Assembly (NCBI GenBank): GCA_023392635.1
Contig: JAEVYS010000001.1
Span: 1-8,695, forward strand
Reading direction: 5' to 3'
Source of the DNA: Actinomycetes bacterium
Lineage (GTDB): Bacteria > Actinomycetota > Actinomycetes > Propionibacteriales > Propionibacteriaceae
DNA length: 8,695 bases
Below the pieces are notes generated by a model. The model was not told where the DNA came from. It made no database searches and was given only the letters and a program-made list of their open reading frames with translations. Below are positions 6,083 to 8,695 of the stretch, in pieces. How positions within the stretch are numbered: position 1 is the first letter of the stretch; every line of letters starts with the position of its first letter. The translations under genes and the position numbers were made by a program.

Positions 6083-8695
6083 ATGACTGTTCGCTGGCTC
6101 AACGAGCTGACCGCCGCAGACCTGCCGATCGCCGGAGGCAAGGGTGCCAACCTCGGCGAGCTCGCCCGGGCGGGGTTCCCGGTGCCGGACGGCTTCGTGG
6201 TCACCACCGACTCCTACGCCGCCTTCGTCCGCGGGAACCGGCTCGACACCGACATCCTCGAACTCGGCTCGGCGGCGGGCGGCAGTGCGTCCGCCCGCAT
6301 CGCGGGCCTGTTCGGCAGCGCCGAGGTCGACCCGGAGCTGGCCGGGGAGATCCGGATCGCCTACGCCCGGCTCGGGGGCGGGCCGGTGGCCGTCCGCTCG
6401 TCCGCCACCGCCGAGGACCTGGCCGAGGCCAGCTTCGCCGGGCAGCAGGACACCTACCTCAATGTGACCGGCGACGACGCGGTGCTCGCAGCAGTGCGGG
6501 ACTGCTGGGCGTCCCTGTGGACCGACCGTGCGATCGCCTACCGCGCGGAGCACGGAGTCGCCGCGCAGGACGTGTCGCTGGCGGTCGTGGTCCAGAAGCT
6601 GGTGCCTGCCGATGCCGCCGGGGTGATGTTCACCGCGAACCCGGCCAATGGTCGCAGCGAGGAGACCGTGATCACGGCGGCGTGGGGCCTGGGCGAGGCC
6701 GTCGTGTCCGGCCTGGTCGACACCGACACCATCGTGGTCGACACGAGCTCGGGGCGGGTCCTCACGTCCGTCGTCGCCGACAAGGCAGTTCGCGTGGACC
6801 CGAGTCCGGAGGGGCGCACCAGGGAGACGCGCACCCCGGAGGGACAGCGGCTGGCCGCCGTGCTCGACGAGGAGCGCGCCCTCGGCCTCGCTGCCATCGG
6901 GTCGGCCATCGAGAGCCACTTCGGTGCCCCGCAGGACATCGAGTGGGTGCTGTCGGACGGGGAGTTCAGCATCGTGCAGTCGCGCCCGATCACCGCCCTG
7001 CCCGCGCGGGTCGGCCCGGTCCCGGTGGACTGGCCACTGCCGGGCCCGGGGCTGTACTTCCGCGCCTCCATCACCGAGCAGCTGCCCGACCCGTTGACGC
7101 CGCTGTTCGCCGACATGATGGCCACGGCCGTCCCCACCGGGCTGTACCGCCTCATGTCGGAGCTCGCGCCCGGCGAGGACCACGGTGAGGGGATCGGCTT
7201 TCCGACGATCAACGGCTACGCGTACTACCGGTACTCCTACGGTGCCATGGGCCGGATGCTGAAGAGCACCCCGCAGCTGCTCAGCATGCTCTCCGCCCGC
7301 GGCGGCGGGCAGCTGGAGGACCGGTGGCGCCGCCGGCTCGCGGAGTATTCCGCGGAGGTGTCCACCGAGGACGCCGTGCCTGTGGACAGGCTCTCGGCGA
7401 CCGAACTGCTGGCTGCGGTCGGCCGGCTCGTGGACGCGATGGCCTACTACTACACCGCGGTGCAGACCATCATCCCGATGGCCGCGATGGCCGAGCTGAC
7501 CTGGAACGGCGTCTACGGGCGGTTGCTGAAGCCGGTGGACGGCCCGGCCGCCGAGACGTACCTGCTCGGCTTCGACTCCGAACCGCTCCGGGCGGACAAG
7601 TCCCTGTTCGACCTGTCGCGGTGGGTGCTCGACCAGCCGGGCCTGGCCGGGGTGCTGGCCGACCCGGCGACCGACGTGACCGCTGACGAGCCGCCCTCCG
7701 GTGTCGACCCCGCCGCCTGGCTGGAGTGGCGCCGGAGGTTCTCCGACCACCTCGCCACCCACGGGCACACCCTGTACAACCTCGACTTCGTCAACCCCGT
7801 CCCGGCCGACGACCCCACGGCGGTGGTGCAGGCCCTGCGGTTCGACCTCGCCCCCGACGCGCCCGATCCGTACGAGCGGCAGCGGCGCGCCGCGGCGGCT
7901 CGCGACGACGCGGCGGCACGCCTGCTCACCCGTCTGGGGGGCTGGCGGTCCGACCGGGCGCGCACGCTCCTGGCCAGGTCGCAGCACACGGGCCCGTTGC
8001 GCGAGGACGCGCTCGCGGCGATGGGCCTGTTCGCGCCGACCTCGCGCCGGTTCCTGCGTGCGTTCGGCGGGCGGCTCGTCGCGGCAGGAGCGCTCGACGA
8101 CCCGATGGACGTGTGCTGGCTGACCCTGCCGGAGGCGCGCGGCCTGGCGACGGCGCTCGACACCGGGGGTGAGCTCCCGCAGGACCTGCGTGAACGGGTC
8201 GGGGAGCGTAGGGCCACGGCTCGTGGGCAGCGTCTGGCCACGCCGCCGCAGTACCTGCCCAAGAGCCGGATGATGGACACGTTCAGCTGGATGTTCCCCG
8301 CTCACGACGGGCAGTCCGGCGACGTGCTGAGCGGGAACGCCGGCAGTGGCGGGGCCGTCACGGCCCGCGCCCGGGTGCTGTCGGGGCCGGAGGACTTCGC
8401 GTCCTTCCGGCCGGGGGAGGTGCTCGTGGCGTCCATCACCACCCCCGCGTACACCCCGCTGTTCGCGATGGCGGCCGGCGTGGTGACCGATATCGGCGGG
8501 GTCCTCAGCCACGGCTCGATCGTCGCCCGCGAATACGGCATCCCCGCCGTGCTCGGGACGGGCGTGGCCACCCGGGTGATCCACACCGGGGACGAGATCA
8601 CGGTGGACGGCGCCACCGGCACGGTGCGCCTGCCCGGGGCTGTCGGCGCTCCGCCAGCCGCGGCACCGTCCGGCGCTCGCGCCTGGGTCCTCGCC
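6083..8695 (+). CDS. PEP-utilising-family phosphotransferase (rifampin phosphotransferase-like layout), 3' end cut
   Basis: At least 871 residues, still open at the window end. Residues about 14-305 are the PPDK/PEP-synthase ATP-binding domain: GGKGANLGELARAGFPVPDGF (18-38), VRSSATAEDLAEASFAGQ (104-121), QKLVPADAAGVMFTANP (171-187), GLGEAVVSG (202-210), DIEWVL (285-290) and QSRPIT (299-304). A long helical middle region of about 430 residues follows, including LLGFDSEPLRADKS. The swivelling phosphohistidine domain covers about 750-860, with GGVLSHGSIVAREYGIPAV carrying the catalytic His810. The ATP domain, middle region, His domain order is that of rifampin phosphotransferases; true PEP synthase and PPDK have the His domain in the middle and a PEP-binding barrel after it. 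The family moves the beta phosphate of ATP through histidine to an acceptor, here unknown. ATG 6083 has a good ribosome site (AGGAG, 6 nt spacing). About 20 Pro/Ala-rich residues already extend beyond the His domain. Confidence 0.9.
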   Translation, partial: MTVRWLNELTAADLPIAGGKGANLGELARAGFPVPDGFVVTTDSYAAFVRGNRLDTDILELGSAAGGSASARIAGLFGSAEVDPELAGEIRIAYARLGGGPVAVRSSATAEDLAEASFAGQQDTYLNVTGDDAVLAAVRDCWASLWTDRAIAYRAEHGVAAQDVSLAVVVQKLVPADAAGVMFTANPANGRSEETVITAAWGLGEAVVSGLVDTDTIVVDTSSGRVLTSVVADKAVRVDPSPEGRTRETRTPEGQRLAAVLDEERALGLAAIGSAIESHFGAPQDIEWVLSDGEFSIVQSRPITALPARVGPVPVDWPLPGPGLYFRASITEQLPDPLTPLFADMMATAVPTGLYRLMSELAPGEDHGEGIGFPTINGYAYYRYSYGAMGRMLKSTPQLLSMLSARGGGQLEDRWRRRLAEYSAEVSTEDAVPVDRLSATELLAAVGRLVDAMAYYYTAVQTIIPMAAMAELTWNGVYGRLLKPVDGPAAETYLLGFDSEPLRADKSLFDLSRWVLDQPGLAGVLADPATDVTADEPPSGVDPAAWLEWRRRFSDHLATHGHTLYNLDFVNPVPADDPTAVVQALRFDLAPDAPDPYERQRRAAAARDDAAARLLTRLGGWRSDRARTLLARSQHTGPLREDALAAMGLFAPTSRRFLRAFGGRLVAAGALDDPMDVCWLTLPEARGLATALDTGGELPQDLRERVGERRATARGQRLATPPQYLPKSRMMDTFSWMFPAHDGQSGDVLSGNAGSGGAVTARARVLSGPEDFASFRPGEVLVASITTPAYTPLFAMAAGVVTDIGGVLSHGSIVAREYGIPAVLGTGVATRVIHTGDEITVDGATGTVRLPGAVGAPPAAAPSGARAWVLA

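Noticed and set aside
5263..6207. Minus-strand open frame of 314 codons across the HEAT-like gene
   Set aside because: Shadow composition with no motifs, while the plus frame shows regular amphipathic helix pairs.
6043..7188. A 381-codon plus-strand open frame overlapping the start of the phosphotransferase
   Set aside because: Out of frame with the real gene and Arg/Gly/Pro-rich throughout; it is a +1-type shadow rather than an overlapping gene or a frameshift.
6038..8584. An 848-codon minus-strand open frame opposite the phosphotransferase
   Set aside because: Low-complexity His/Arg/Gly-rich product with no domain. The plus frame from 6083 has every PPDK/Rph motif, so the minus frame is a shadow.
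1..8695. Mobile element, CRISPR, tRNA or toxin-antitoxin content
   Set aside because: I found no transposase motifs, direct repeats with spacers, cloverleaf-forming sequence or small paired genes. Gene spacing and composition look uniform across the window.

Overview
The window is GC-rich, gene-dense and codon-biased to G/C at third positions. It uses GTG starts, has several poorly ribosome-bound or possibly leaderless starts, and carries long stop-free mirror frames opposite real genes. All of this points to a high-GC actinobacterium (Actinomycetota); I cannot place it to genus. I see no rRNA, tRNA, CRISPR array, insertion sequence or other mobile-element mark. It looks like ordinary chromosome with small metabolic and accessory genes.

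Layout. (1) Positions 1-329, minus strand: the N-terminal part of a flavodoxin-fold protein that runs off the left edge. (2) 432-2120, minus: a complete cytoplasmic GH13 alpha-glucosidase of the oligo-1,6-glucosidase type. (3) 2130-2160: a near-perfect 31-bp inverted repeat in the short divergent gap, the likely operator. (4) 2216-3277, plus: a LacI-family repressor, the obvious candidate to bind that site and control both itself and the glucosidase. (5) 3285-3325: a GC-rich hairpin between convergent stops, probably a bidirectional terminator. (6) 3338-4120, minus: a secreted protein with an IPT/TIG immunoglobulin-like domain followed by a CAP/SCP domain. (7) 4121-4295: a divergent intergenic region with several inverted repeats. 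(8) 4296-5276, plus: a cysteine-dependent dual-specificity-type phosphatase with an unassigned C-terminal half. (9) 5323-6021, plus: a HEAT-repeat-like protein of unknown role. (10) 6083-8695, plus: a large PEP-utilising-family phosphotransferase (ATP-grasp domain, long middle region, swivelling His domain) that is still open at the right edge.

How the genes fit together. The alpha-glucosidase and LacI pair is a self-contained sugar-responsive unit. A small alpha-glucoside or glucose would be the expected inducer, but the ligand is not visible in the sequence. The three plus-strand genes at the right are closely spaced (46 and 61 nt gaps) and may be co-transcribed. Together they encode a phosphatase, a helical-repeat scaffold and an ATP-dependent phosphotransferase. 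That is a suggestive but unproven functional set, and the most interesting lead in the window. Their possible independent promoters argue for caution. Nothing here is clearly a new defence or mobile system.
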